From the NCBI RefSeq assembly GCF_001667585.1, contig NZ_LZJZ01000135.1, positions 39,697 through 103,696 on the forward strand: 64,000 bases of DNA, given 5' to 3'. This document shows positions 25,376 through 33,750 of this stretch, piece by piece (within the stretch, counting starts at the first letter, position 1; the number at the start of each line of letters is the position of its first letter). The notes under the pieces are model-generated. The model had not been told where the DNA came from, made no database searches, and saw only the letters and a program-made list of their open reading frames with translations. The position numbers were made by a program, and so were the translations under genes. The DNA comes from Mycobacterium sp. E2733. Lineage in GTDB: Bacteria > Actinomycetota > Actinomycetes > Mycobacteriales > Mycobacteriaceae.

Positions 25376-26710
25376 TCAGTGCGGGAGCAGGCGTTGCTTT
25401 TGCTCGTTGAATTCGTCCTCGGTGATGATTCCCGCGTCGCGCAGGGATGCGAGCTCGCGCAGCTCGGCGGCGATGCTGGTGATCGGGCCACCCGCCGGAA
25501 CCTGTGCCGCCGCATCCTGCGCGCCCTTTTTCGTTGCGGCCCTCGTCCGTTCGGCGCGGCCCGCGACACCCGCGCCTGTGGTACCGGCCACGGCGCGTCC
25601 GGCCATGCTCGCCGCGGCCATCTCCCCGAACAGGCTTCCGGAGCCGCCCGACGAGGCCTGCGCGGCGGCGCCGACGGTGGCGGCCGGCAAGGCCAGGGCG
25701 GCCGGGCGTACCGCGGGGGCCGCCGCCGCCCAGCCCGGCGGGACCGACAAACCGCCGACCACGTTCGCCTGACCCAGGCTCGCTGTTGCCGCGGACCCGC
25801 CCGCGAGGTTGGTGATCACCGGGAAAGGGGTGGGCGGCACTGGCGCTGACCCGGGCCAGGCCTGAATCCCTGCCCAGCCGCTGACGATGTCATCGGTGTG
25901 AAAACCGGTCAGAGCGCCGGAAACGTCGTAGGGAAGCGCGACTACGGCGGCAGCGAGTCCGGCCGTCCCGACTTCAGGGTCGACGAACACCGCACTCAGG
26001 TCCGCCGCCAGGCCGAGCAGGTCGCGCCCGCCAAAGCCCAGGTCGAGGGGGCTCGCGAGGCTGAGCAGCGCGTTGGGCGTCGTGTTGAGGGCCTGCTGGG
26101 TCGGCGAGATGGCGCTCTGGACCTTTCCGGCCGAGAGGCCGGCGGCCTGGTTGAGGGCGGCCGCTTGCCGCACCGTCCCGCCAGAATCGGTGCTCTCTTG
26201 GGGCGAGGCGAACGGTGTCAGCCTCGCCGCCGCCGCCGCAGAAGCCGCGTAGCCGTACATGGCCCCGGCATCTTGGGCCCACATCTCCGAGTACTGCGCC
26301 TCGGTGGTCGCAATCGCCGGAGTGTTCTGCCCCAATATGTTCGTCGCAATCAGAGACATCAGCAGGCTGCGGTTGGCCGCGATGACGGGCGGCGGCACCG
26401 ATTCCGCGAATGCCGCCTCGTACGCCGCAGCCGCGGCTTTAGCCTGGGTGGCGGTCTGTTCGGCCTGGGCCGCGGCAGTCCGTGTCCAGGCCACGTAGCC
26501 GGCGGCCGCGGTCGACATGGCCGCCGCCGATGGCCCCAGCCATGGCCCGCCCGTCAACGCCGTCACCTCCGCCTGATACGAGTCCGCCGCGGAATGCAGC
26601 GCGACGGCCAGCGCGTCCCAGGCCATCGCGGCGGCCAGCATCGGCGCCGCCCCCGGCCCGGTATACATCCGCCCGGAGTTGATTTCCGGAGGTAGTGCTG
26701 CGAAATCCAT
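25376..26710 (-). CDS. PPE family protein (SVP type) with a C-terminal SHOCT-like domain
   Basis: A 444-residue PPE protein. The N-terminal PPE domain starts MDFAALPPEINSGRMYTGPG and contains the usual WxG-like GGPWLGPSAAAM turn and the Ala-rich helical pairs up to about residue 175. The middle is Ala/Gly-rich, with GGLSVPPGW at 319-327, the SVP-subfamily signature. Uniquely, the last 33 residues (412-444; IAAELRELASLRDAGIITED, FNEQKQRLL) form a SHOCT-type helical hairpin, normally found on membrane or oligomerising proteins. GGAGGAG precedes the ATG. No PE partner or ESX gene is adjacent. PPE proteins are exported by type VII secretion. Confidence 0.92.
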   Translation of the reverse strand: MDFAALPPEINSGRMYTGPGAAPMLAAAMAWDALAVALHSAADSYQAEVTALTGGPWLGPSAAAMSTAAAGYVAWTRTAAAQAEQTATQAKAAAAAYEAAFAESVPPPVIAANRSLLMSLIATNILGQNTPAIATTEAQYSEMWAQDAGAMYGYAASAAAAARLTPFASPQESTDSGGTVRQAAALNQAAGLSAGKVQSAISPTQQALNTTPNALLSLASPLDLGFGGRDLLGLAADLSAVFVDPEVGTAGLAAAVVALPYDVSGALTGFHTDDIVSGWAGIQAWPGSAPVPPTPFPVITNLAGGSAATASLGQANVVGGLSVPPGWAAAAPAVRPAALALPAATVGAAAQASSGGSGSLFGEMAAASMAGRAVAGTTGAGVAGRAERTRAATKKGAQDAAAQVPAGGPITSIAAELRELASLRDAGIITEDEFNEQKQRLLPH

Positions 26711-27091
26711 GAGTCATCTCCTCCGGACGGTTCAACGGGTGGCCACAGTGTTAACGGCTAGTTGCTGGCCGTAGTGGAGTTGCCCAATGGACAGCAAACA
26801 AATCTTGATCATTCTATGTAGTACAGGCACCGCAACAACACGTGACCGAGTCCTGCCACGTAGCCGCGGAGCCTTCGCCGCGGACGCTCGGGGATGGGCG
26901 GTGACCAGGAGTTCAACGACATGGGGTTGCCCCGGCGCACCGACAAGTTACCGCTGTATCGCAGGGAAACCCGTCAACACCACCGGGCTGGCCACTCCTC
27001 TGTGGTGCGGGCCCGGTAAGGCGCGCGCCCACCGGCCGGACACGGCGGTCTGCTTGGATCGACACCGTCACCGCGAGTTAGGTCGGAGTGA
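26711..27091. other. Divergent intergenic region, PPE gene / glycosyltransferase
   Basis: About 380 bases without a convincing gene between the divergent PPE (minus) and glycosyltransferase (plus) genes, so it should carry both promoters. The part nearest the PPE gene is relatively AT-rich (around 26755-26830); the minus strand there shows TAGAAT, a possible -10 box. The plus-strand end has GGAG four bases before the glycosyltransferase ATG. An open frame crossing the region (26787-27095) has no protein-like composition. Confidence 0.4.
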
Positions 27092-28273
27092 ATGAAATTC
27101 GTACTGGCAAGCTACGGGGGACGGGGCGACATCGAGCCCTGCGCGGCCTTCGGCCGGGAGCTGTCGCGTCGGGGTCACCACGTGCAACTGGCCGTCCCGC
27201 CGGACAAGGTCGGCTTTGTCGAGTCGGCGGGACTCGCTGCCGTCGCCTATGGGCCGGATACGCAGGGCTCGATGAATGCGGCCGCGGAATTTCTCAGCCG
27301 CTTTCAGTATGGGATCAGCGCGCTGTCACAAGCGGCCGAGCGTGTCACCCGGATCTGGACGGAGAAGACCGCGACGCTGACATCGCTGGCCAAGGGGGCC
27401 GACCTGCTCCTGGCGCACATGAACGACCAGGCGCTGGCCGCCAATGTCGCCGAATATCACGGGATTCCGCTCGCCGCGCTGCACGTCTTCCCGGCGCGGA
27501 TCATGCCGTCGAGCGAACTGTATACGGGCATCACGAGGGACGCCGGGGACGCCCAACGCCGTGCTCTTGGCTTGTCCGAGGCGCCCAACCCGGCGGCGCA
27601 CGCCGAAGATGGATTGCTCGAACTTCAGACATACGACGAGCTCTGCTTGCCCGGCCCGGCGGCCGAATGGGTGGAGCCGGCTGGGCGACGGCCCTTCGTA
27701 GGGTCGCTGACGCTGGAGTTGGCGACGGATGCCGACGACGAGGTCTTGTCCTGGATTGCGGCCGGCACGCCGCCGATCTACTTCGGCTTCGGCAGCACGC
27801 CCATCGACTCGCCCGCCGAGACCGTCGCCGTCATCAGCGCCGCCTGCGCGCGATTGGGTGAGCGGGCGTTGATCTGTGCGGGGGCGAACGACTTCGGCGG
27901 GGTTCCGCGGTTCGACCACGTCAAGGTGGTGGACGCGCTGAATTACGCAGCCGTCTTCCCCGCGTGCCGGGCCGTGGTCCACCACGGCGGCTCGGGCACC
28001 ACGGCGGCGGCCCTGCGCGCTGGAGTTCCCACGCTCATCCTCTGGACGGTATGGGATCAGCCGATGTGGGCGGAGGCCGTGAAACGTCTGAAAGTCGGTG
28101 CGGGACGGCGCTTCCTGGACAGCACTTTGGACTCGCTGGTCGCCGACCTACGCTCCGTCCTGACCCCGGAATGCGCTGCTCGCGCCCGCGAAGTCGCCGC
28201 TCAGATGACCAAGCCCACCGAAAGCGTCGCGCAGGCCGCCGACCTCCTCGAAGACGCCGCCCGCTCGGACTGA
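27092..28273 (+). CDS. GT1-type glycosyltransferase (GtfA/Rv1524-like)
   Basis: UDP/NDP-sugar glycosyltransferase of 393 residues with the GT-B fold. It opens MKFVLASYGGRGDIEPCAAF, the usual start of the family that glycosylates lipids and macrolides, and has the C-terminal nucleotide-sugar motif PIYFGFGSTPIDSP and CRAVVHHGGSGTTAAALRAGVP. In mycobacteria relatives act in glycopeptidolipid or phenolic-glycolipid assembly. The acceptor is unknown here, and no glycopeptidolipid synthetase is present. A methyltransferase begins 57 bases downstream, which would suit methylation of the transferred sugar or of the aglycone. Confidence 0.88.
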   Translation: MKFVLASYGGRGDIEPCAAFGRELSRRGHHVQLAVPPDKVGFVESAGLAAVAYGPDTQGSMNAAAEFLSRFQYGISALSQAAERVTRIWTEKTATLTSLAKGADLLLAHMNDQALAANVAEYHGIPLAALHVFPARIMPSSELYTGITRDAGDAQRRALGLSEAPNPAAHAEDGLLELQTYDELCLPGPAAEWVEPAGRRPFVGSLTLELATDADDEVLSWIAAGTPPIYFGFGSTPIDSPAETVAVISAACARLGERALICAGANDFGGVPRFDHVKVVDALNYAAVFPACRAVVHHGGSGTTAAALRAGVPTLILWTVWDQPMWAEAVKRLKVGAGRRFLDSTLDSLVADLRSVLTPECAARAREVAAQMTKPTESVAQAADLLEDAARSD

Positions 28274-28329
28274 CCGACGCGTCGCTCCGATCAGTGGTGC
28301 AAAGCGGCCGGGTCGTGTAGAAGGTTCTG

Positions 28330-29373
28330 GTGCAAGAACCGCCACCCGGCTCGTTCGACCCGTCGGTGCTTTACGAAGCGATGGTCAGGCGGTGGTATCG
28401 CCGTTCGTCGGCCGAAGGGCACATCAGGGTGCCGGCCGTCCCGAGCTTGCTCGACGAGTACGTCCAGTTATGCGGCAACGTCTGTGCCACGCTGGGCGTC
28501 TGGCATACGCCCGAACAGTCGTCTCAGCTCAGGAAGGCGCTCGAGGCAGAGCTGTCGACGGGTTTCAAGGCCTCTCCCCGTTCGGACATCGTCATCTCGT
28601 TTCACGCACCCTTCGGGACGAACGTGAACATCCGCGTCAAAGCCGAATGGCGGACGCTCGATGCCGACTACGACGAATGGGTGGCGGTACGTCCGCCGCC
28701 GCTGTTCGGCACCGAGCCCGACGCGCGGGTGTTGGCGCTGGCCGCCGAGGCGGCCGACCCGACGACCTGCCGCGTGCTTGATGTCGGAGCGGGAACCGGG
28801 CGCAACGCCCTCGCCCTGGCCCGCCGCGGCCACCCGGTGGACGCAGTCGAGATCGCGGCGAAGCTCGCCGACGTCATGGGCTCGGCGGCACAGAGCGAAT
28901 CGCTGGGCGTGCACGTGATTCAGAGCGATGTCTTCACCGCGATGGAAAGCGTCCATGACGAATACCAACTGATGGTGCTCTCCGAGGTGGTGCCCGACTT
29001 CCGAACGACACACGAATTGCGGGGCGTGTTCGAACTCGCCGCCGAATGCCTGGCTCCCGGAGGCCGTTTGCTTTTCAACGCCTTCTTGCCCCGCGAGGGT
29101 TACGTCCCCGACGACACTGCGGTGCAACTCGGTCAGCAGTGCAACACCATGATCTATACCCGCGACCAGCTGGTCACCGCGGCGGCGGGGCTGCCCCTCG
29201 ACCTGGTTGCCGACGATTCCGCCTACGAATACGAGAAGGCGCACCTGCCCGAGGGTGCGTGGCCGCCGACGGGCTGGTTCGAGGGATGGGCCAACGGCCT
29301 CGATGTGTTCGACGTCGATCGTGAGCACTCGCCGATCGAGTTGCGCTGGCTCGTCTACCGAAAGACGGATTGA
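28330..29373 (+). CDS. SAM-dependent methyltransferase with a long N-terminal extension
   Basis: A 347-residue protein. Residues about 145-280 form a Rossmann methyltransferase: CRVLDVGAGTGRNALALARRG, then VDAVEIAAKLADVM and LMVLSEVVPDFRTTHELRG. The first 130 residues (LLDEYVQLCGNVCATLGVWH; IVISFHAPFGTNVNIRVKAEW) are not a known domain to me and are absent from simple TehB-like enzymes. The start is GTG with AGAAGG upstream. Being downstream of the glycosyltransferase and on the same strand, it may modify the same product. Confidence 0.82.
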   Translation: MQEPPPGSFDPSVLYEAMVRRWYRRSSAEGHIRVPAVPSLLDEYVQLCGNVCATLGVWHTPEQSSQLRKALEAELSTGFKASPRSDIVISFHAPFGTNVNIRVKAEWRTLDADYDEWVAVRPPPLFGTEPDARVLALAAEAADPTTCRVLDVGAGTGRNALALARRGHPVDAVEIAAKLADVMGSAAQSESLGVHVIQSDVFTAMESVHDEYQLMVLSEVVPDFRTTHELRGVFELAAECLAPGGRLLFNAFLPREGYVPDDTAVQLGQQCNTMIYTRDQLVTAAAGLPLDLVADDSAYEYEKAHLPEGAWPPTGWFEGWANGLDVFDVDREHSPIELRWLVYRKTD

Positions 29374-29388
29374 GCCTTTCGCTGGTTC

Positions 29389-30894
29389 CTAGGCGGTCAA
29401 GTCGCGGGTGGCCGGACCCTCGAGCAGCGTGCCGTCCGGGGCGAAGCGCGACCCGTGCAGCGGGCATTCCCACGCCTGGTCGGCGTCGTTCCAGTTCACG
29501 ATCCCCCCGAGGTGCGGGCACACCGGCGAGACGCGATACTCGGTGCCGTTGACGCTGCAGCGCGCTTCCAGGTGCCACGGCGGCCCGCTGACCACGCCGC
29601 CCTCGCCGGCCCCGGGGCTGCGGCGACCGGTGCGCAGCAGTGGGGTGATCCAGCCCTTGGCGAGATCGAGTCCCACCTCCAGGTTGGCCTGCATGGCGGT
29701 CGGCAGACCGGACAACTCGTGCGGGCTCCAGCTGGCGAACGCTCTGGCCCAGTCCATCCGTCCACCCAGGATGCGGCTCGACAGCGCCAACGCCGCGGCG
29801 GCGCCATTCGTCATCCCCCACTTGTTGAATCCCGTTGCCACGAAAATGGTTTCGGTCCTGGGCAAGATTGGCCCGACGTAGGGCAGCTGGTCGATGGGCG
29901 TGTAATCCTGCGCCGACCAGAAATGCGTCTGCTCGGCACCCGGATAGTGCGTGCGGGCCCACGACGCCAGTTCCTCGAGCGCCTTGGACGGGCTCTTCTT
30001 GCGTCCCACGGTGTGGCCCGCCCCGCCGACGATCAGCCGCTCCCCGTCCGCGACGGGCGCATAGCGCACCGAGCGGGTCGGCGAGTCGGTGGAGATCATC
30101 ATCGGCCGGGTGATGTTGCCGGGGACCTTGAACGCCATGCAGTAGGACCGGCTGGGCTTGACGCGCGCGAAATATCCGCCGCGATCCAGGATCGGGACGC
30201 CGGTGGCGAGGACGAGCTGCCCGGCTTGCAGCTCGACGTCGCGCTGGGCGGCGTCGTTGACGTGCACACGCACCCGTTCGCCGCGGCTGGACACCCGCCG
30301 GACTCGCGTGTGCTCGACCAGCCGCCCGCCGCGGTTGAGCAACTCGGTGGCCAGCGCGTCCAGGAACCGCATGGGATCGAACTGCGCCTGGTCGGGCAGC
30401 CGCACCCCACCGTGATACGGGAACGGCACGCCGGCGTCGTCGTCCCAGACGGCGGGCAGGCCCACGGCCTGGCACGCCTTCAGCTCAAGGCGAGCGGACG
30501 GAACTCCTTTGACGGACTGGGCATAGGTGTAGGCGTCCTCGCGCTGCACCGCTACGCCATGCGACTCGCAGTAATCGACCACCCAGTCCTGGCCCTCGCG
30601 ATTCCCGTCGACGTAGGCGCGGGCCAGTTCTCTGCCGTGCCTGGGCAGGATCTTCGACAGGTGGGTGCCCTGCAGCAAGCTGATCTTTGCGGTGGTGTTT
30701 CCGGTGGCGCAGGCGCCCACCGTGCGCGCTTCGAGCACCAGCACGTCCTTGCCGGCGCGGGCCAGCAGAACCGCGGTCATCAACCCGGTAATGCCGGCAC
30801 CCACGACAATGACATCCGCCGAACGGGAACCCTCGTCAAGCTCGCTTGCGGCCCAAGGCTGTTCGGCCCGATCGGCCAACCATAAAGACGTCAC
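29389..30894 (-). CDS. FAD-dependent oxidoreductase with a C-terminal Rieske [2Fe-2S] domain
   Basis: A 501-residue two-domain protein. The N-terminal DadA-like amine-oxidase fold begins ADVIVVGAGITGLMTAVLL and ends with FVATGFNKWGMTNGAAAA. The C-terminal Rieske ferredoxin domain has both cluster ligand pairs: VCPHLGG and WECPLHGSRF, followed by APDGTLLEGPA. This architecture (FAD plus Rieske) is known from actinobacteria and cyanobacteria, with unclear substrates. The GTG at 30894 gives VTSLWLADRAEQPW; an alternative codon 27 bases upstream cannot be excluded. It converges on the methyltransferase. Confidence 0.9.
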   Translation of the reverse strand: MTSLWLADRAEQPWAASELDEGSRSADVIVVGAGITGLMTAVLLARAGKDVLVLEARTVGACATGNTTAKISLLQGTHLSKILPRHGRELARAYVDGNREGQDWVVDYCESHGVAVQREDAYTYAQSVKGVPSARLELKACQAVGLPAVWDDDAGVPFPYHGGVRLPDQAQFDPMRFLDALATELLNRGGRLVEHTRVRRVSSRGERVRVHVNDAAQRDVELQAGQLVLATGVPILDRGGYFARVKPSRSYCMAFKVPGNITRPMMISTDSPTRSVRYAPVADGERLIVGGAGHTVGRKKSPSKALEELASWARTHYPGAEQTHFWSAQDYTPIDQLPYVGPILPRTETIFVATGFNKWGMTNGAAAALALSSRILGGRMDWARAFASWSPHELSGLPTAMQANLEVGLDLAKGWITPLLRTGRRSPGAGEGGVVSGPPWHLEARCSVNGTEYRVSPVCPHLGGIVNWNDADQAWECPLHGSRFAPDGTLLEGPATRDLTA

Positions 30895-30953
30895 GCGTGG
30901 CCTAATACCCCGGCTGCACACGGGGAAACACCACCGCGACCCGGCGGCCGCCG

Positions 30954-31763
30954 TCAGCCCCGCCTCAACTGCGCTTTCGCCTCTTTGACCGATTCCCCCG
31001 CGGCACGGCTGGCGTCCTTGGCCCGGTCGTAATCCGCTTCGGCGCGTTCGAGTTCGCGCTCGGCGGTTCGCAGAGCCGCCAGCGCCTCGTCACGACGCTG
31101 CCGGGCAGCGACACGCTCGGCCCGGCGGTCCGACAGCCTGGTCTCGGCGTCGGCCTGGTTGCGCTCGGCGGCCCCCACGGCTGCGGTCAGTTTCTCGAGC
31201 CGCCGCTGCGCGGCCGCGTCGCGCGCGGGCTGTGGCCGCGACGGCGTGGACCGCTCGTTCGCCTTCGCGGCCCGGGCGGTCGTCGTCACGGGCGCCGCGG
31301 CGCCGAAGTCGCCGAAACCCGACCACTGCTCGGGCCGGGCCAGCCGGCCGAGCCGTTCCCTGACCTCGGGGTCCGCGATGGCCGCTTGGAGCGTGCTGGC
31401 GATGTCCTCGCGCACCGCCGCGGACGGGTTGCTGACGTCGGCCGCTTGCAGCGCGGCGCGAGTGAGCTCGCCGACCAACTGATGCTGCTCGGCGGACAAG
31501 TCCCGGATACGCGCGCCTTCCATCGCGGCGTGCGCGGCGCGCAGCCGGTCGCCCAGGTCGGCCAGGCGCCGTTTGGTGTCGGTGTGGCGCAGCGCGAGCC
31601 GATTGACGATCCATGCCGCGGTGGTCGGTTTGTTGGCCGCCGAAATCCGCTTGGCGCCCGCGTCGTCCCCGCGGCGCTTGGCCGCGGCGGCTAACTTGCT
31701 GCGCTGCGCGGTGAAATCCTTCGGCGGCGCCGAGTACAGACTGTCGAGCTCATCGTCGGCCAT
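30954..31763 (-). CDS. Coiled-coil hypothetical protein
   Basis: A 269-residue, highly charged protein. The N-terminal half is helical and unlike its coiled-coil tail (LDSLYSAPPKDFTAQRSKLA; AANKPTTAAWIVNRLALRH; then LQAADVSNPSAAVREDI). Residues about 170-265 are Arg/Glu/Ala-rich and should form one long coiled coil (LRTAERELERAEADYDRAKD). I do not recognise a family. Its ribosome-binding region lies inside a stable-looking hairpin (31776-31791). It is divergent from the L,D-transpeptidase gene. Confidence 0.75.
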   Translation of the reverse strand: MADDELDSLYSAPPKDFTAQRSKLAAAAKRRGDDAGAKRISAANKPTTAAWIVNRLALRHTDTKRRLADLGDRLRAAHAAMEGARIRDLSAEQHQLVGELTRAALQAADVSNPSAAVREDIASTLQAAIADPEVRERLGRLARPEQWSGFGDFGAAAPVTTTARAAKANERSTPSRPQPARDAAAQRRLEKLTAAVGAAERNQADAETRLSDRRAERVAARQRRDEALAALRTAERELERAEADYDRAKDASRAAGESVKEAKAQLRRG

Positions 31764-31775
31764 GACGCCATGATC

Positions 31776-31791
31776 CCCGCGCTTGCGCGGG
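31776..31791. other. Hairpin over a ribosome-binding region
   Basis: CCCGCGCTTGCGCGGG is a perfect 7-bp inverted repeat with a two-base centre (or six pairs with a CTTG loop). On the minus strand it ends 12 bases before the ATG of the coiled-coil gene and includes its GGGG, so it could hide the ribosome-binding site. On the plus strand it is followed by TCGGTTTAAAAA. Confidence 0.45.
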
Positions 31792-31894
31792 TCGGTTTAA
31801 AAACCGCACGTCCGTGGCACCTGATGGACAACATTGTCGTGCCGGGCAGCGATTCGACCCGGCAACCAACAGAACTCAAGGACCCGACAGCTCA

Positions 31895-33181
31895 ATGACG
31901 CCCAATACCAGCGACCGGTCCGTTCGCCGGGCCCTCGCGGATCGCAAAGCCCGCCGATTGCTGATTGCCGCGCTGGTGGTCGTCGCGGTCGTGGGCGCCG
32001 TCGTCATTGCGGCATCGCTGCACTGCTTCGGCGGTGGCTGCGGTCACCGCGGCGCCTCGTCGAAAACCGCCGGGCCGGCGCAAATCACGATCACGCCCGG
32101 ACCCGATGCGCACGACGTCGATCCCCTCGCGCACGTAATGGTCAAGGCCGACGCGGGAACGCTGACCGACGTCCGCATGGTCAACGAGAGCGGCAAGTCG
32201 GTGCAGGGTGTCATGACACCGGACAACACCGTATGGAAGCCCACCGTCCCCCTGGGCTACGGCCGCACCTACACCTTGACGGTCACCAGCCGGGGCCCCA
32301 ATGGCGTTGCATCGACGCAAGTTTCGTCCTTTTCGACGCTGAAACCGTCCAACCAGACCAAGGTCTCGTTCACCACCACGTCGGAGGCCGCCCTGAAAGA
32401 CGGCGGCACCTATGGGGTCGGCACGGTGGTCGTCGCCCACTTCGACGAGCAGATCTCCGACCGCGCCGAAGCCGAGCGGCACCTCGCGGTGACCACCGAC
32501 CCCAAGGTGGAGGGGTCGTGGTTCTGGGTCGACGACCAAACCGCCCACTGGCGGCCGGAGCACTACTACGCGCCCGGCACGACCGTCACCGCCGAAGCCA
32601 AGATTTACGGAATCGCTTTGGGCGGCGGCCTATTCGGGCAGGACGACACCAAGGTGTCGTTCCGGATCGGCGACGCGCACGTCTCCATCGCCGACGACGC
32701 CACCAAACAAGTCAGCGTCTTCAACAACGGAGTCCTGGTCCGCACCATGCCCACCTCGATGGGGATGGGCGGCACCGAAAATGTGGGCGGCAAGAGCATC
32801 TCGTTGTGGACGCCCCCCGGCATCTACACCGTGCTCGACAAGGGCAACCCGGTCGTCATGGACTCCTCGACGTTCGGGCTGCCGAAGAACTCCCGCCTGG
32901 GCTACCGCGAAACGATCAACTACGCCACCAAGATCAGCACCGACGGCATCTATCTGCATGAGCTCGACGCCACGGTGTGGGCCCAGGGCCATCAGGACAC
33001 CTCGCACGGATGCCTGAACCTCAACGCCGACAACGCGAAGTGGTTCTACGACTTCTCCGTGCCTGGCGATGTGGTCGAGGTCCGCAACAGCGGCGGTCCG
33101 CCGTTGACGCTGGCGCAGAACGGCGACTGGACACTCAGCTGGGACGACTGGCGCAAAGGCAGCGCGCTGAGGCCGACCTGA
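31895..33181 (+). CDS. L,D-transpeptidase with Ig-like domains
   Basis: Cell-wall crosslinking enzyme of 428 residues making 3-3 peptidoglycan bridges. An N-terminal membrane segment (IAALVVVAVVGAVVIAASLH) anchors or exports it; two Ig-like domains follow (about 60-150 and 165-265: VPLGYGRTYTLTVTSRGPNG; HWRPEHYYAPGTTVTAEAKI), then the YkuD catalytic domain with ISTDGIYLHELDATVWAQGH and the nucleophile Cys 373 in SHGCLNL. The Cys in SLHCFGGGCG lies after the membrane helix but is not a classic lipobox. The layout matches LdtMt2/LdtMt5-type enzymes. The ATG at 31895 was chosen because the membrane helix starts shortly after. Confidence 0.92.
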   Translation: MTPNTSDRSVRRALADRKARRLLIAALVVVAVVGAVVIAASLHCFGGGCGHRGASSKTAGPAQITITPGPDAHDVDPLAHVMVKADAGTLTDVRMVNESGKSVQGVMTPDNTVWKPTVPLGYGRTYTLTVTSRGPNGVASTQVSSFSTLKPSNQTKVSFTTTSEAALKDGGTYGVGTVVVAHFDEQISDRAEAERHLAVTTDPKVEGSWFWVDDQTAHWRPEHYYAPGTTVTAEAKIYGIALGGGLFGQDDTKVSFRIGDAHVSIADDATKQVSVFNNGVLVRTMPTSMGMGGTENVGGKSISLWTPPGIYTVLDKGNPVVMDSSTFGLPKNSRLGYRETINYATKISTDGIYLHELDATVWAQGHQDTSHGCLNLNADNAKWFYDFSVPGDVVEVRNSGGPPLTLAQNGDWTLSWDDWRKGSALRPT

Positions 33182-33239
33182 ACCGGCGTGACGTAGCTCA
33201 TTCGTCACCGCGAGTTGTGCCCCACTTCACAGTAAACTC

Positions 33240-33278
33240 TTGACTCGTTCCAGATAAGTGCGTCATATTGGTGCGGTG
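33240..33278 (+). promoter_or_regulatory. furA promoter and FurA operator region
   Basis: TTGACT (-35, 33240-33245) and CATATT (-10, 33264-33269) have an 18-base spacer, and six bases lead to the GTG at 33276, so the transcript is leaderless. The AT-rich stretch between and over these boxes resembles the known FurA operator upstream of M. tuberculosis furA, where FurA represses its own gene and katG. Confidence 0.8.
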
Positions 33279-33716
33279 TCATCGACGGCCGATTACGCGG
33301 AGCGACTGCGGATGGCCGATCTCCGGGTGACCCGCCCCAGGGTCGCCGTGCTGGAGGCGGTGGATGCCCACCCGCACTCGGACACCGAGACAATCTTCTC
33401 GGCGGTGCGCGTCGGCCTGCCCGATGTCTCCCGCCAGGCCGTATACGACGTGCTCAACGCGCTGAGCACGGTGGGCTTGGTCCGCCGGATCCAGCCCTCC
33501 GGATCGGTCGCCCGCTATGAATCGCGAGTTGGCGACAACCACCACCACGTCGTGTGCCGGTCCTGCGGCGTCATCGCCGACATCGACTGCGCGCTCGGTG
33601 AGGCGCCCTGCCTCACCCCGTCTGACGACAACGACGTTCTGGATGGCTTCGTCCTCGACGAGGCCGAGGTCATCTACTGGGGCGTTTGCCCCGACTGTTC
33701 GACTGCAGATTCCTAG
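33276..33716 (+). CDS. furA: Ferric-uptake-type regulator FurA
   Basis: Fur-family DNA-binding repressor of 146 residues, the redox- and metal-responsive controller of katG. The winged-helix part is LRVTRPRVAVLEAV...VSRQAVYDVLNAL; the metal-binding part has the HHHVVCRSCG cluster (His 89-91, Cys 94, Cys 97) and the C-terminal CPDC pair. The GTG at 33276 was chosen because M. tuberculosis FurA begins at the same residue (VSS..DYAE) and the -10 box sits six bases upstream. katG starts 34 bases after the stop, so the two form the usual operon. Confidence 0.95.
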   Translation: MSSTADYAERLRMADLRVTRPRVAVLEAVDAHPHSDTETIFSAVRVGLPDVSRQAVYDVLNALSTVGLVRRIQPSGSVARYESRVGDNHHHVVCRSCGVIADIDCALGEAPCLTPSDDNDVLDGFVLDEAEVIYWGVCPDCSTADS

Positions 33717-33750
33717 ATCGCAGCCCAATCACCCCTAAGAAAGGAATGCT

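Noticed and set aside
26787..27095. A 102-codon plus-strand frame in the PPE/glycosyltransferase gap
   Set aside because: No ribosome-binding site, random-looking protein, and it lies in the expected promoter region.
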